Assembly (NCBI GenBank): GCA_946557105.1
Contig: CAMNSZ010000014.1
Span: 1-64,000, forward strand
DNA length: 64,000 nucleotides
DNA from: an uncultured Lachnospiraceae bacterium
GTDB taxonomy: Bacteria; Bacillota; Clostridia; Lachnospirales; Lachnospiraceae
Direction of reading: 5' to 3'
This document shows positions 32,473 to 40,968 of this stretch, in pieces (the first letter of the stretch is position 1; each line of letters opens with the position of its first letter). The notes under the pieces are model-generated. The model ran no database searches and had not been told where the DNA came from. It was given only the letters and a program-made list of their open reading frames with translations. Made by a program: the position numbers and the translations under genes.

Positions 32473-34209
32473 TTACATTCCCAGCGTATTGATAATATGC
32501 TCAATCATTTCGCTGACTACATTAATATATCTGCTGGATGCATTATAAGCATTCTGAAATTTTATCATATTGGACAATTCTTCGTCGGTACACACTCCTA
32601 TTACCTGTTCCCTTGCATTGTAGGTAGATTCCACCGTAGTCGTCTGATTTTCATAAATACTGCGAAACATATAACCGGAATTTGCCACCTGCGCTACCAA
32701 ATCGTCATAGTAATCTATAAAATTCGTCTTCTTAAGCACGTTGGGGTTCAGTGTGTACGCCTCCTCCGTAAAGGCATGTTTTAACGCCTCCACGATTGCG
32801 TTGTCCTCCGAACCGTCCGGAAGCCTAAATCCCAGCTTTGAAGGCTTCTGCATCAGACCCGGGTCTATCTGCAGATTGGCAATTGTATATAGGCTGTCGC
32901 CCTCTTTCATATTCTCTTCTTTATAAACCCAATATTCCGCTTTATTGCCGTCTGCGTCCGTTGCCTCCACCTTATAATAGCCATCTGTGGCAATCTTGGC
33001 AAAAAGCTGGATAGGGCTGCCGTCGTCATTGCGAAGATAACCTTCCTCTTTGACCTCACAGTATCTCACCCCTTCGAGCTTTGTTCCGTCATCCAAGGTC
33101 AAATCGCCCTTAACAACTCCTGCGGCATCCGCCAAAATGCTGTTAATCTTGCTTACCACATTGTGAATCATCTGGTCAAATTCCGCTTGTATATTCATAA
33201 CGACAGACTGCGAAACCGAATCATAGTCCTTGGCAATATCAGTGTAATCGGCTCTGTGATCCCCTCTTGCCAAAAGCATAGCCTTCAAGCCGCCCACATC
33301 CGTTCCCAAATCAGAGGACACTTCAATAGTCAGATCGAAAACCTCCGCGCCGTCTATATTATACTCTCTGGTACCGTCCGCCTTAACCACATAAGAAGCA
33401 TTCTGCGGCCAGAAGGGTGTGTAAAAGCCTGTAGTCTCATCTACCTTCATACCGATTTCATAGCAGCTGTTGCCTTTTACGAAATCCACTCCCTCTATTT
33501 TAACGGATACACATCCTGTTCTGTCTTCCTCACAGCTCATATTGGTAAGCTCAGCAAGCTCATCCAAAATCCTGTTTCTTACGTCCCTGAGGTCATTGGC
33601 ATGCTCTATGCCGCCGCATTCAATCGCCCTTATCTGATCGTTTAAGGCAATAATCTGATTGCCGTATTTATTTATTTTATCTACTTGATTCTTAATCTGT
33701 ATATTAAGATTATTCTGATAGGAGGAAAGACCCGAATATATGTCATGAGCGCGCTCTATAAACTCCGAAGCCCTCTGCACCAAAAGCCCCTGCGTTACAG
33801 AGCTTGCGGGATCCTTGCTGAGCTCCTCTATAGCCGTCCAGAAATCCGTCATGTTTGTCTGAAACGCCTCGCCGTTAAGCTCTCCCAGCTGGCCCTCCAC
33901 TTCCTCCATGACTTCTGTGGACACCTTATAAAACATACTGCGCCCCGATTCCCGGCGGTATGTCTTATCAAGGAAAATATCTCTCACTTGTTTTGCTCTG
34001 GAATAAACGACACCCAGACCATACTGCTGATAAGAAATCGCAGAATCGGTTCTGGATAAAGTTGTATAACGCCTATCCGACTGCTGTACCTGTTGTCTGG
34101 TATAGCCCTTGGTATCAACGTTAGAAAGATTATGCGCCGTGGTATTCAGCGCATTCTGACTTGTCTGTAATCCGGATGCTCCTATATATAAACTACCCAT
34201 TAGTGGCAT
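32473..34209 (-). CDS. flgK: Flagellar hook-associated protein FlgK (HAP1), copy 2
   Basis: A 578-aa FlgK paralogue with IGASGLQTSQNALNTTAHN near the N-terminus and LSNMIKFQNAYNASSRYINV near the C-terminus. The ATG at 34209 is preferred over a GTG three codons earlier because of spacing from GAGGTG. Tandem unequal flgK genes suggest either two different junction rings or divergence after duplication; which one joins the hook cannot be told from sequence alone. Confidence 0.92.
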   Translation of the reverse strand: MPLMGSLYIGASGLQTSQNALNTTAHNLSNVDTKGYTRQQVQQSDRRYTTLSRTDSAISYQQYGLGVVYSRAKQVRDIFLDKTYRRESGRSMFYKVSTEVMEEVEGQLGELNGEAFQTNMTDFWTAIEELSKDPASSVTQGLLVQRASEFIERAHDIYSGLSSYQNNLNIQIKNQVDKINKYGNQIIALNDQIRAIECGGIEHANDLRDVRNRILDELAELTNMSCEEDRTGCVSVKIEGVDFVKGNSCYEIGMKVDETTGFYTPFWPQNASYVVKADGTREYNIDGAEVFDLTIEVSSDLGTDVGGLKAMLLARGDHRADYTDIAKDYDSVSQSVVMNIQAEFDQMIHNVVSKINSILADAAGVVKGDLTLDDGTKLEGVRYCEVKEEGYLRNDDGSPIQLFAKIATDGYYKVEATDADGNKAEYWVYKEENMKEGDSLYTIANLQIDPGLMQKPSKLGFRLPDGSEDNAIVEALKHAFTEEAYTLNPNVLKKTNFIDYYDDLVAQVANSGYMFRSIYENQTTTVESTYNAREQVIGVCTDEELSNMIKFQNAYNASSRYINVVSEMIEHIINTLGM

Positions 34210-34253
34210 AATATTCACCTCAACATTTCACAAGAATAAAGGGAATGTGCGGA

Positions 34254-34760
34254 CTATTGCTTTGTGTCAAAGCCTCTGCTGACCACACCCATGGTATCGC
34301 CCACACTGTAGGCGCCCTTGTTGTAATTCGCCGTCTCCGGCGCCGCATTTGCCGCTTGAACCATATTCATCTCAAACTCTACCATTTCAAGCGCATTATT
34401 TAATAATTCCCTGTTTTGTTCATTAGCTCTTTTTAATCCTCGCACCGCTGCCTGCAGCCTGTCATGGACAGCGGCAAGCGCCTTCTGCTCCGCAGGTCTG
34501 CTTTCAAGCATTGCGATAAGATTCGTAAGCTTAAGCGCTTCAACATCCTTGTTCAACACGTTGGCAATATCCGCAGTAACCTCAATTCTTAGTTTTTCCA
34601 AGTGATTAATCCTGCCCACCAAGTCTTGCTCTTCATCCGTGATTTTCTGTAGATTTTCTAAATTTCCACTTGCTATAACCGGCGTTTTGCTTTGAGATAA
34701 GCTCAGCAGCACCTCATATTCACCGCTTTCCTTTTCCAGTATGCCTATCAGGTTCTCCAT
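34254..34760 (-). CDS. flgN: Flagellar export chaperone FlgN
   Basis: A 168-aa helical chaperone for FlgK and FlgL. The FlgN pattern includes LIGILEKESGEYEVLLSLSQ and an EEQDLVGRINHLEKLR helix. The ATG at 34760 lies 8 nt after AGGTGG; an in-frame GTG at 34772 is also possible. It stands between flgM and its clients, the standard order. Confidence 0.88.
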   Translation of the reverse strand: MENLIGILEKESGEYEVLLSLSQSKTPVIASGNLENLQKITDEEQDLVGRINHLEKLRIEVTADIANVLNKDVEALKLTNLIAMLESRPAEQKALAAVHDRLQAAVRGLKRANEQNRELLNNALEMVEFEMNMVQAANAAPETANYNKGAYSVGDTMGVVSRGFDTKQ

Positions 34761-34777
34761 TAAGCTTGCCACCTAGC

Positions 34778-35053
34778 TTACCTCATTTCCTCATATTTCT
34801 TTAACAATTTGTCTGCAAAGCTGCCGTTGTCCACCGCATAAGTGCCGCTCTGAATTCTTGCCTTTATGGGAGCCGTCAACTCTTCCCTGATATCGGGGGT
34901 TCCTGCCACAGCCGCCTTCGCCGTCTGTATATCCTTACCAATGCTGCTTATCTGCAGCTTATCCGTCTGCGCGCCGCCGCCCGCTTTCTGGCTTCGGTTT
35001 ACCTTTTTTGACTGATAGAGCTGTTGTACCTGTGTATATGCTTCTATACGCAT
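34778..35053 (-). CDS. flgM: Anti-sigma-28 factor FlgM
   Basis: A 91-aa inhibitor of the flagellar sigma factor FliA/SigD. It is exported through the finished hook to release sigma-28. A disordered N-terminal half is followed by a helical sigma-binding half (APIKARIQSGTYAVDNGSFA, then DKLLKKYEEM). AAGGAGGAG precedes the ATG. It is first in the operon, directly behind a consensus sigma-28 promoter, giving a negative feedback loop. Confidence 0.93.
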   Translation of the reverse strand: MRIEAYTQVQQLYQSKKVNRSQKAGGGAQTDKLQISSIGKDIQTAKAAVAGTPDIREELTAPIKARIQSGTYAVDNGSFADKLLKKYEEMR

Positions 35054-35111
35054 CCCGGACTCCTCCTTTCTTCCGCTTCATGACTAAATATTTTAATTTT
35101 CTATATTATGT

Positions 35112-35138
35112 TTATCGGCGGCTTGAGGGAATACTTTA
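35112..35138 (-). promoter_or_regulatory. Consensus sigma-28 promoter for the flgM operon
   Basis: On the minus strand, TAAA (35135-35138), exactly 15 bp, then GCCGATAA (35112-35119), a full match to the FliA/SigD consensus. The -35 element overlaps the stop codon of the upstream yhhQ gene. Confidence 0.9.
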
Positions 35139-35846
35139 GTCCGAAGCCGAAAAAAGTTGCCGCTCGTGCATTCTCCTCGCCAAATATAGGACCGGCGTAT
35201 CCAACAGACTGGTAAATATATAAATAACATAGCTTGACAAAAAAACGGACCACAGGGTTGCTATATCATAGGTTCCCGCGAACGCAAGCAATGTAAACAA
35301 CAGCGTGTTTAAAATTTGGCTAATCAAGGTCGAACCGTTGTTTCTCAGCCACAAAAATTTTCTTCTGTCGCCGAAACGCTTTTCGGTAAACGCCCACCAC
35401 TTGTGATAAAGCCAAACGTCAAACAGCTGACTGACTGCATATACTGCCAGAGAAGCCAAAATCATTCTGGGTGTGTTAGAAAATACCTCGGCAACGGCTC
35501 CCATCATGACGTCATTCTTACTCGGAACATAAAGCAGCCAGCTCTGTGAGAGCAAAAGGAAAAACAGAGAGGAAAATATCCCGACAAAAACGGCAGTGTT
35601 CGCCGCTCTTTTCCCTTCGCACTCCGACAAAATATCCGTAATCAGAAAAGTCACCGCAAACAACACGTTTCCGAGGGTCTGCTCCATGCCGAAGGCGTTA
35701 ATCAACAAAATCACTTCTATATTTGCCAGAATTGTGGCAACCGCCGAAAGACAATAAAGGCCCGCCCTGCCAAACAGCCTGTAGCTCAAAAGCGTCATTC
35801 CGAAAATAAAAACTACCGAACCTGATAACAATAATTCATTTATCAT
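35136..35846 (-). CDS. YhhQ/QPTR-family queuosine precursor transporter
   Basis: A 236-aa inner-membrane protein with about six hydrophobic helices. Its family signatures are TFLITDILSECEGKRAANTA and the later LRNNGSTLISQILNTLLF. Characterised members import 7-deazaguanine bases (preQ0, preQ1) or queuine. TGGAGG lies upstream of the ATG at 35846. It lies 101 bp after a radical SAM gene on the same strand and shares its leader RNA, which together suggests queuine or preQ salvage. The transported form is not evident. Confidence 0.85.
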   Translation of the reverse strand: MINELLLSGSVVFIFGMTLLSYRLFGRAGLYCLSAVATILANIEVILLINAFGMEQTLGNVLFAVTFLITDILSECEGKRAANTAVFVGIFSSLFFLLLSQSWLLYVPSKNDVMMGAVAEVFSNTPRMILASLAVYAVSQLFDVWLYHKWWAFTEKRFGDRRKFLWLRNNGSTLISQILNTLLFTLLAFAGTYDIATLWSVFLSSYVIYIFTSLLDTPVLYLARRMHERQLFSASD

Positions 35847-35947
35847 AAATAATCCTCCATATCAAAGCAGCTTACTGTAAGACCACATTTGATGCCCCGG
35901 CTCAAAACGCCCAAACATTAACTGCCCCGCCCCAACGCCTTTTCCGG

Positions 35948-36643
35948 CTAATCCCCCACGCCGAAATCCGTATTGTTTATCAGTATATCCACCCGCCCGT
36001 CTTCCCTATATAAAGGATAAATCTCATCCATAAAGCGCTCTATTACCTCTTCGTCAGGCTTAATCACTGATGTATTTTGACACATGATATTAATGCAGAT
36101 ACGTTGAAAATATTTAAGCCCCAGCGCGATATCCCTCTTCATGCCTGCCGTACTCTGCCCCTTAACCCCAAACAGGAAATTTGCTTCGTCAAAATTCCTG
36201 CTGATAACAGCAGGCTCTCTCTCTCCAATACCTTTCTTCAGCACCTTTTCCCTGAAATCATAATCAAAGGTCTCCAATCCCAGCTTTAATTTTAGGTCAA
36301 AATCCCCAAAACTTTCCCGCAGCGCAGGGATTTTGTTTCGATAGAGATAATGCGCCTCAAAGTGGAGCGTAGATATATCTTTTTCATAACAGACCGACTT
36401 TATCAGGGAAAGAGTATTTTCATCCAGCTCGAACACCGAGCCTGAGTTAATCACCTCCAAATCCCCGTATTTTCCCGTCACACATTCAAGCACGGTCCTG
36501 TTTAACGCAAAATTCTCCTCCGGATTTATACAGCTGTCGGTATAATAGTCGCAAAAGGTACATTTCCTATACGCACAGCCGCTGCCCCGCAGGAGAACAA
36601 TCTCACGTTTATTCTTTTCTTCAATAATATTGTATCTGTCCAT
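35948..36643 (-). CDS. Radical SAM enzyme, possibly queuine-salvage (QueL-like)
   Basis: A 231-aa radical SAM protein. The cluster motif is Cys23, Cys28, Cys31 (GCAYRKCTFCDYY), a CX4CX2C spacing rather than the common CX3CX2C. LETFDYDFREKVLKKG, VKGQSTAGMKRD and a C-terminal NNTDFGVG also stand out. A small radical SAM enzyme, QueL, is known from clostridial queuine salvage together with YhhQ transporters. Size and neighbour fit that, but identity is inference. The start lacks a strong ribosome site. The gene follows the terminator of a structured leader by about 15 bp. Confidence 0.6.
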   Translation of the reverse strand: MDRYNIIEEKNKREIVLLRGSGCAYRKCTFCDYYTDSCINPEENFALNRTVLECVTGKYGDLEVINSGSVFELDENTLSLIKSVCYEKDISTLHFEAHYLYRNKIPALRESFGDFDLKLKLGLETFDYDFREKVLKKGIGEREPAVISRNFDEANFLFGVKGQSTAGMKRDIALGLKYFQRICINIMCQNTSVIKPDEEVIERFMDEIYPLYREDGRVDILINNTDFGVGD

Positions 36644-36654
36644 AATCTTTTATC

Positions 36655-36790
36655 GGCAAAAAAAGCACCCGACAGGGTGCAATATAAACGGGCATAACAG
36701 CCCTATGCCTTTACTCCCTAGTTTTGATTGGGCAAAGCTTTAACCGGCATCGCCCCGGCAGGATGGTTCCGAACTGCCGCTATATTGTTT
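36655..36790 (-). promoter_or_regulatory. Structured leader RNA with terminator, candidate riboswitch
   Basis: Minus-strand leader of about 135 nt. It holds four hairpins in order. The first has stem CGGCAG / CTGCCG and the second GGGC / GCCC, each followed by unpaired A-rich joins. The third is GGCATA / TATGCC. The last is an intrinsic terminator, GCACCC-TGTC-GGGTGC followed by seven T. A promoter is upstream and the radical SAM gene begins right after. The layout is that of an attenuation riboswitch or T-box-like switch. It matches no family I recognise, including preQ1 classes I to III. Confidence 0.55.
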
Positions 36791-36798
36791 GTTAATAT

Positions 36799-36827
36799 AT
36801 AAAAGCATATTTTCCCGATATTGTCAA
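36799..36827 (-). promoter_or_regulatory. Promoter for the leader RNA, radical SAM and yhhQ genes
   Basis: On the minus strand, -35 TTGACA (36822-36827) and -10 TTTTAT (36799-36804) have a 17-bp spacer; the -10 is weak. Confidence 0.55.
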
Positions 36828-36927
36828 TACGCCCGCTCTCCTGCCGGCATATAAAACGCAGGTTTTCCTTGCCCGTTCATAAACCGCGGAAAATTTTTGC
36901 CCCTTATAAATCAAATTTTTCCGCTAC

Positions 36928-36956
36928 CTGACAATATATCAAATATTCAGTACAAT
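36928..36956 (+). promoter_or_regulatory. Sigma-A promoter for the GH43 gene
   Basis: CTGACA (36928-36933) and TACAAT (36951-36956) have a 17-bp spacer and lie 84 bp before the ATG. The 396-bp divergent gap is thus filled by this promoter and the opposing leader RNA. Confidence 0.65.
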
Positions 36957-37039
36957 AAATCATTTTACTTCCAAAACAGCAAGAGTAAAATCAAATATGT
37001 ACAATATATACATAGTAAAATATAAAAGGAGAACACGAT

Positions 37040-38827
37040 ATGGCATATTTATTAAGCTACACCCGCCAGCCTATTGACGAGGTGATTTATGACCCCAGAC
37101 TGGCATATAGTATGCACTTGGCGATCAGCGATACTCCTGACAGCTTTCAAGCGCTGAATCATAATTCCGGTGTATTGTTTGCAAAGGCAACCGAAAACGA
37201 GGACGGTTCCCTGAACCCCAAAAGCATTAAAAATCCTTATATCTTCCGGTTAAGAGATAGCCTCTATGGCATAGCGGCATTGCGTACCGGCGGCGACGGG
37301 GAGGATGATGAAGAGAGTAAGGGAAGCATTCTCATTTTTACCACCACGGATTTTCTTGAGTATAAGGAGCTTGGTCTGCTGCCCTTGGACAAGGATTATA
37401 TTGAAAATGTTTACTGTACCTGCCCTAAAGACGAAGACAGCTGTCTTATCACTTGGAAGAACCGTGAAAATCAGTGGTACAGCGTAACGGTAAACAGTCT
37501 TTCCTCTCTTAAGTGCGACACCGCCCCCACAGAAGCAGCACCTGTACAGACATCCGAAATTTCCACGGAAATAGAAGGCGCCGTTTTCGTTAATATGCTG
37601 GAAATACCGGACAAGACAGCCGACCGCTTAAGGAAAAAGCTTCTAACGCCCCATAATGTAAGCGTTGATTTTCCCCGCCGTGTAGACGCCTCCAGCCCTG
37701 AAGAACTTAAGAAATACAAGGCAACGGCATTGTACAGCGACGGCACAAGCGCAGCCAAGTCCGTCGACTGGGATTTATCGGCAGTGGATTTCACCCGCAA
37801 AGGAGCTTATCGAATCAAGGGCCGGGTACATCAGGAGCATTTTGCATTTCCCGTGGCATTTAACAGAGCCGACCCCTGTGTAGCTATATGGAAGGGTAAA
37901 TATTACTTTATTGCAACAAACGACGCCGACGGCAACCACACCCTTTACATAAGAGAAGCGGACACCCTTGCACAGCTGACGGACGCGGAGGAAATCCTTC
38001 TCTTAGACTCCCAGACATATGAGGGTATCGGCGGTCTTCTGTGGGCGCCCGAATTTCATGAAATAAACGGCAGGCTGTATATTTTCCACGCGGCAACCCC
38101 CGGTGAATTTTTCTGGGAGGAGAGCCACATCATGGAGCTTAGGGAAGGCGGAAATCCTGCCAACAGGGCAGACTGGTCCGCACCGAGGAGAGTGGTAAGA
38201 AGAGACGGCACGGATATCTGTGAGGCAGGAAAAGAGATTACACTGGATATGACCTGCTTTGAATGGGAGAACGATTATTACGTAGTCTGGTCTCAGCGGC
38301 AATTTCTCCCCAAGGACTTGGGCGCATGGCTCTATATCGCCAAGCTGAACCCCCAAGAGCCATGGAAGCTTTTGACCGACCCCGTCGTCCTGTCAAAGCC
38401 TGATTACGGCTGGGCAAACAACCACACCTTTGTGGATGAGGGCCCCTTTGCGCTCATCCGCGGGAACACACTATATCTTACCTTCTCCAGCGCCGCCGTA
38501 GACACCTCCTATGTGGTCGGGTTCTTACGCATCGAAAAAGGCATGGATCTTTTACGGCGTGAAAATTGGACAAAAACCAATTATCCCATATTAACCTCCA
38601 GAAGCGTAGAAGGAGAGTTCGGTACCGGCCATAACGCTTATGTGATAGACGAAGAGGGAACTGTCTGGAATACTTATCATGCCAGACCCGGAGTAAAAGG
38701 CGTGCGCAGCAGCGGCATCCGCCGGGTTCACTTTGATATAGACGGCGCCCCCGTATTGGATCTAACGGAAGAATTGGATTTGGCTGAAGAATATAGAGAT
38801 TTAGAAACGGAATTAATTGTCAAATAA
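37040..38827 (+). CDS. Intracellular GH43-type glycoside hydrolase
   Basis: A 595-aa protein without a signal peptide, so it probably acts on imported oligosaccharides. N-terminal part (about 1-170) is beta-rich, resembling an incomplete second five-bladed propeller. A bacterial Ig-like segment follows at about 200-265 (YKATALYSDGTSAAKSVDWD). The C-terminal GH43 beta-propeller holds a likely catalytic base in RADPCVAIWKGKYY (about 277), WAPEFHEINGRLY (about 334) and a likely acid in VDEGPFALIRG (about 468). GH43 enzymes are mostly beta-xylosidases or alpha-L-arabinofuranosidases; specificity cannot be told. GGAG lies 8 nt before the ATG. It is monocistronic. Confidence 0.8.
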   Translation: MAYLLSYTRQPIDEVIYDPRLAYSMHLAISDTPDSFQALNHNSGVLFAKATENEDGSLNPKSIKNPYIFRLRDSLYGIAALRTGGDGEDDEESKGSILIFTTTDFLEYKELGLLPLDKDYIENVYCTCPKDEDSCLITWKNRENQWYSVTVNSLSSLKCDTAPTEAAPVQTSEISTEIEGAVFVNMLEIPDKTADRLRKKLLTPHNVSVDFPRRVDASSPEELKKYKATALYSDGTSAAKSVDWDLSAVDFTRKGAYRIKGRVHQEHFAFPVAFNRADPCVAIWKGKYYFIATNDADGNHTLYIREADTLAQLTDAEEILLLDSQTYEGIGGLLWAPEFHEINGRLYIFHAATPGEFFWEESHIMELREGGNPANRADWSAPRRVVRRDGTDICEAGKEITLDMTCFEWENDYYVVWSQRQFLPKDLGAWLYIAKLNPQEPWKLLTDPVVLSKPDYGWANNHTFVDEGPFALIRGNTLYLTFSSAAVDTSYVVGFLRIEKGMDLLRRENWTKTNYPILTSRSVEGEFGTGHNAYVIDEEGTVWNTYHARPGVKGVRSSGIRRVHFDIDGAPVLDLTEELDLAEEYRDLETELIVK

Positions 38828-38849
38828 CCTTGAAAAATATAATTATCAA

Positions 38850-38896
38850 AAGAGGATGACACATAAATCAGTTTATCATGTGTCACCCTCTTTTAT
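38850..38896. terminator. Bidirectional terminator between GH43 and chemoreceptor genes
   Basis: Stem AGAGGATGACACAT / ATGTGTCACCCTCT with one mismatch, followed by TTTTATTG on the plus strand and TTTTGATAATT on the minus strand. Confidence 0.8.
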
Positions 38897-38933
38897 TGTA
38901 AATAAGATCCGTTTAGGGATATAAGCATTTCGC

Positions 38934-40748
38934 TTAGAACTTAAAGAACTTCATATCCCTGCTCAAGCCCTCCGACAGTTCTTTTAAATCGCCTGCCGCC
39001 TCGGCAAGAAGAGTAATTGTTGCATTCAGCTCCTGCATGGAGGCAGTTGTCTCTTCCGTGCTTGCAGCATTTTCTTCCGATATAGCGCTTAAATTTGAAA
39101 TAACATCCACAACGATAGCCTTTGCTTTATCACAACTTTCCGTGTATCCTTTGATTGCGTTCGTTTCTTCGTCCGTGGCGTCAACGCCATTTGTCACCCT
39201 TTCAAATTTTTCCTTTGTCTCATTCAATTTTGCCTGCTGTTCCGCTATAATGATTCCAACCTCTTCCATTACCTTTACGGTGGTCTCCGACTCTACAAGA
39301 AGCTCATCAATAACCTTCTCTATGCTTCTTGCGGATGCGTTTGACTGCTCGGCAAGCTTCTGGATTTCAGTAGCAACAACGGCAAATCCCCTGCCATGCT
39401 CACCTGCTCTCGCCGCCTCAATGGACGCATTCAGGGAAAGAAGGTTCGTCTCCCCTGCAATGGATGTAATAATTTCTATCGCCTGACGAATCATCTGCAC
39501 AGAGTCATTTGTCGCATGTACCTGTTTATCAATTTTATGTATTGCTTCAATAGTTTTATCGTTTGACGCACTAAGCTCGCCGATAATAACCGCCGATTCA
39601 TCGCTGTCCTTTTTCATCTGCTCCGCCGTATTACCCAAATGTGCCACGCTGCCCACAATCTCTTCTATCTGGCTGCCCATATTTCCAATCTGCACGGAAG
39701 CGCTCTCGACTTCCTCCGCCTGACTGACGGCGCCTCTTGAAATATCCTCGATAGCCCTGCTGATTTCTCCTGTAGTCTCATTTGTGCGCGCCGCCATCTC
39801 ATCAAGAGAATTTCCCGAATCCAGCAGAATGTCCGCCGAGCTTTTAATGTCGGACATTATCTCCTTCATCTTGACAATAAATTTATTCAGCGACCTGTTC
39901 ATGGCTCCGATTTCATCCGTCCGGCTCATTGCCTTAGGCTTGATAGTGACATTAAGATTTCCTGACGCCATTTCCTCGATGACCTTTTCCGCTATTTTCA
40001 CTCCGGAAGTGAGGTCTCTCGCCCAAAAGATGGTAACAATCGCCGAAACTATTAAAACAAGGACTGCCAGACCGCACAGGGAAAGACATTTCTGCATAAT
40101 AAAGGAATTCTGGCTTGCACTTGTACATCCGGCAAAAATCATTCCCACCACATCGCCGTTGCCGTTCTTCCACGGAATATAATATCCATAATAGTCCGTA
40201 CCGTCAATGACGATATCCGAATCCTTGTAATTTCTGCCGCCTTCCAAAACCTCAGCCACTACTTTATCCGAAGCCTTCGTATTAATCAGCCTCTCTCCGG
40301 TCTCCCTGCTCATGATAGAAGTCACGACACGAGTGTCCTTATAAAATACGGTGATATCTACCCCGGTCTCCCTTTTGATATCGTCTACGACGTCAAAATT
40401 GCCCGATACAACATATTCACCCTTGTATACCTGACCGTTTTCATCTACCATAATGTCACCGTCGTTCACGGCGTCATAAATATAGGCAACAGAGGCGCAG
40501 GTTGATTGCAATCCGTCAAATACCTCCTTTTGCATGCCTGTAGATATACTGATAGCCCCGAAAACGCTGCAGGCAAGCCCCATAATAATTGCAGGGATAG
40601 CCGCAATAAGCAGGATTCTCTTTAACATGGAAAAGGTATTGCCCTTTCTGTCATTCTCAACCGTTTCCTTAAAATCTCTGACCTCCTCCCTCACAGCCTG
40701 CAAATCCCTTTTCAGGCTTTCCTTTTTCTCATTACTGATATGATCCAT
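38934..40748 (-). CDS. Methyl-accepting chemotaxis protein with Cache-type sensor
   Basis: A 604-aa chemoreceptor. A helical cytoplasmic stub (1-38) precedes transmembrane segment 1 (about 44-70). The extracellular Cache-like sensor (about 75-215) contains [19 protein letters not shown] and the stretch [20 protein letters not shown]. Transmembrane segment 2 is at about 225-248. HAMP (about 250-305) is followed by the signalling hairpin with [20 protein letters not shown] near 430-450. No C-terminal CheR pentapeptide is seen. AAGGAG precedes the ATG. No sigma-28 motif was found upstream. Confidence 0.93.
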   Translation of the reverse strand: MDHISNEKKESLKRDLQAVREEVRDFKETVENDRKGNTFSMLKRILLIAAIPAIIMGLACSVFGAISISTGMQKEVFDGLQSTCASVAYIYDAVNDGDIMVDENGQVYKGEYVVSGNFDVVDDIKRETGVDITVFYKDTRVVTSIMSRETGERLINTKASDKVVAEVLEGGRNYKDSDIVIDGTDYYGYYIPWKNGNGDVVGMIFAGCTSASQNSFIMQKCLSLCGLAVLVLIVSAIVTIFWARDLTSGVKIAEKVIEEMASGNLNVTIKPKAMSRTDEIGAMNRSLNKFIVKMKEIMSDIKSSADILLDSGNSLDEMAARTNETTGEISRAIEDISRGAVSQAEEVESASVQIGNMGSQIEEIVGSVAHLGNTAEQMKKDSDESAVIIGELSASNDKTIEAIHKIDKQVHATNDSVQMIRQAIEIITSIAGETNLLSLNASIEAARAGEHGRGFAVVATEIQKLAEQSNASARSIEKVIDELLVESETTVKVMEEVGIIIAEQQAKLNETKEKFERVTNGVDATDEETNAIKGYTESCDKAKAIVVDVISNLSAISEENAASTEETTASMQELNATITLLAEAAGDLKELSEGLSRDMKFFKF

Positions 40749-40824
40749 ACTCCCATCTCCTTATCTTGACTTAATCGTTGTCCGTGTACATATGCTTCGA
40801 CAACGTACAACCGATTGTATCAGC

Positions 40825-40847
40825 TGATATTATACAGTATAATATCA
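40825..40847. repeat. Perfect 23-bp palindrome upstream of the chemoreceptor
   Basis: Two 11-bp arms (TGATATTATAC / GTATAATATCA) flank a single central base, 77-99 bp before the mcp start. It contains TATAAT on both strands. It looks like a dimeric repressor or activator operator placed on a promoter. The 220-bp gap contains nothing else recognisable. Confidence 0.7.
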
Positions 40848-40968
40848 CATCATAGAGCTTTTTGCCATACTTTTTAAGCAAAACTTAAGTTTTTTTGTGC
40901 ACATCTTCCAAATTTTTAGCAATTCTCCTCCAAATTCAGCCCCCTTACATATAGATGCTTTTATATAT

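Noticed and set aside
36650..36660. GCCGATAA directly before the radical SAM gene, resembling a sigma-28 -10 element
   Set aside because: No TAAA lies 15 bp upstream; that position is inside the terminator hairpin.
36690..36780. Plus-strand reading of the leader as a cyclic-di-GMP riboswitch before the GH43 gene
   Set aside because: It contains a GCAAAGC string but lacks the second conserved arm, and a plus-strand promoter lies downstream of it at 36928.
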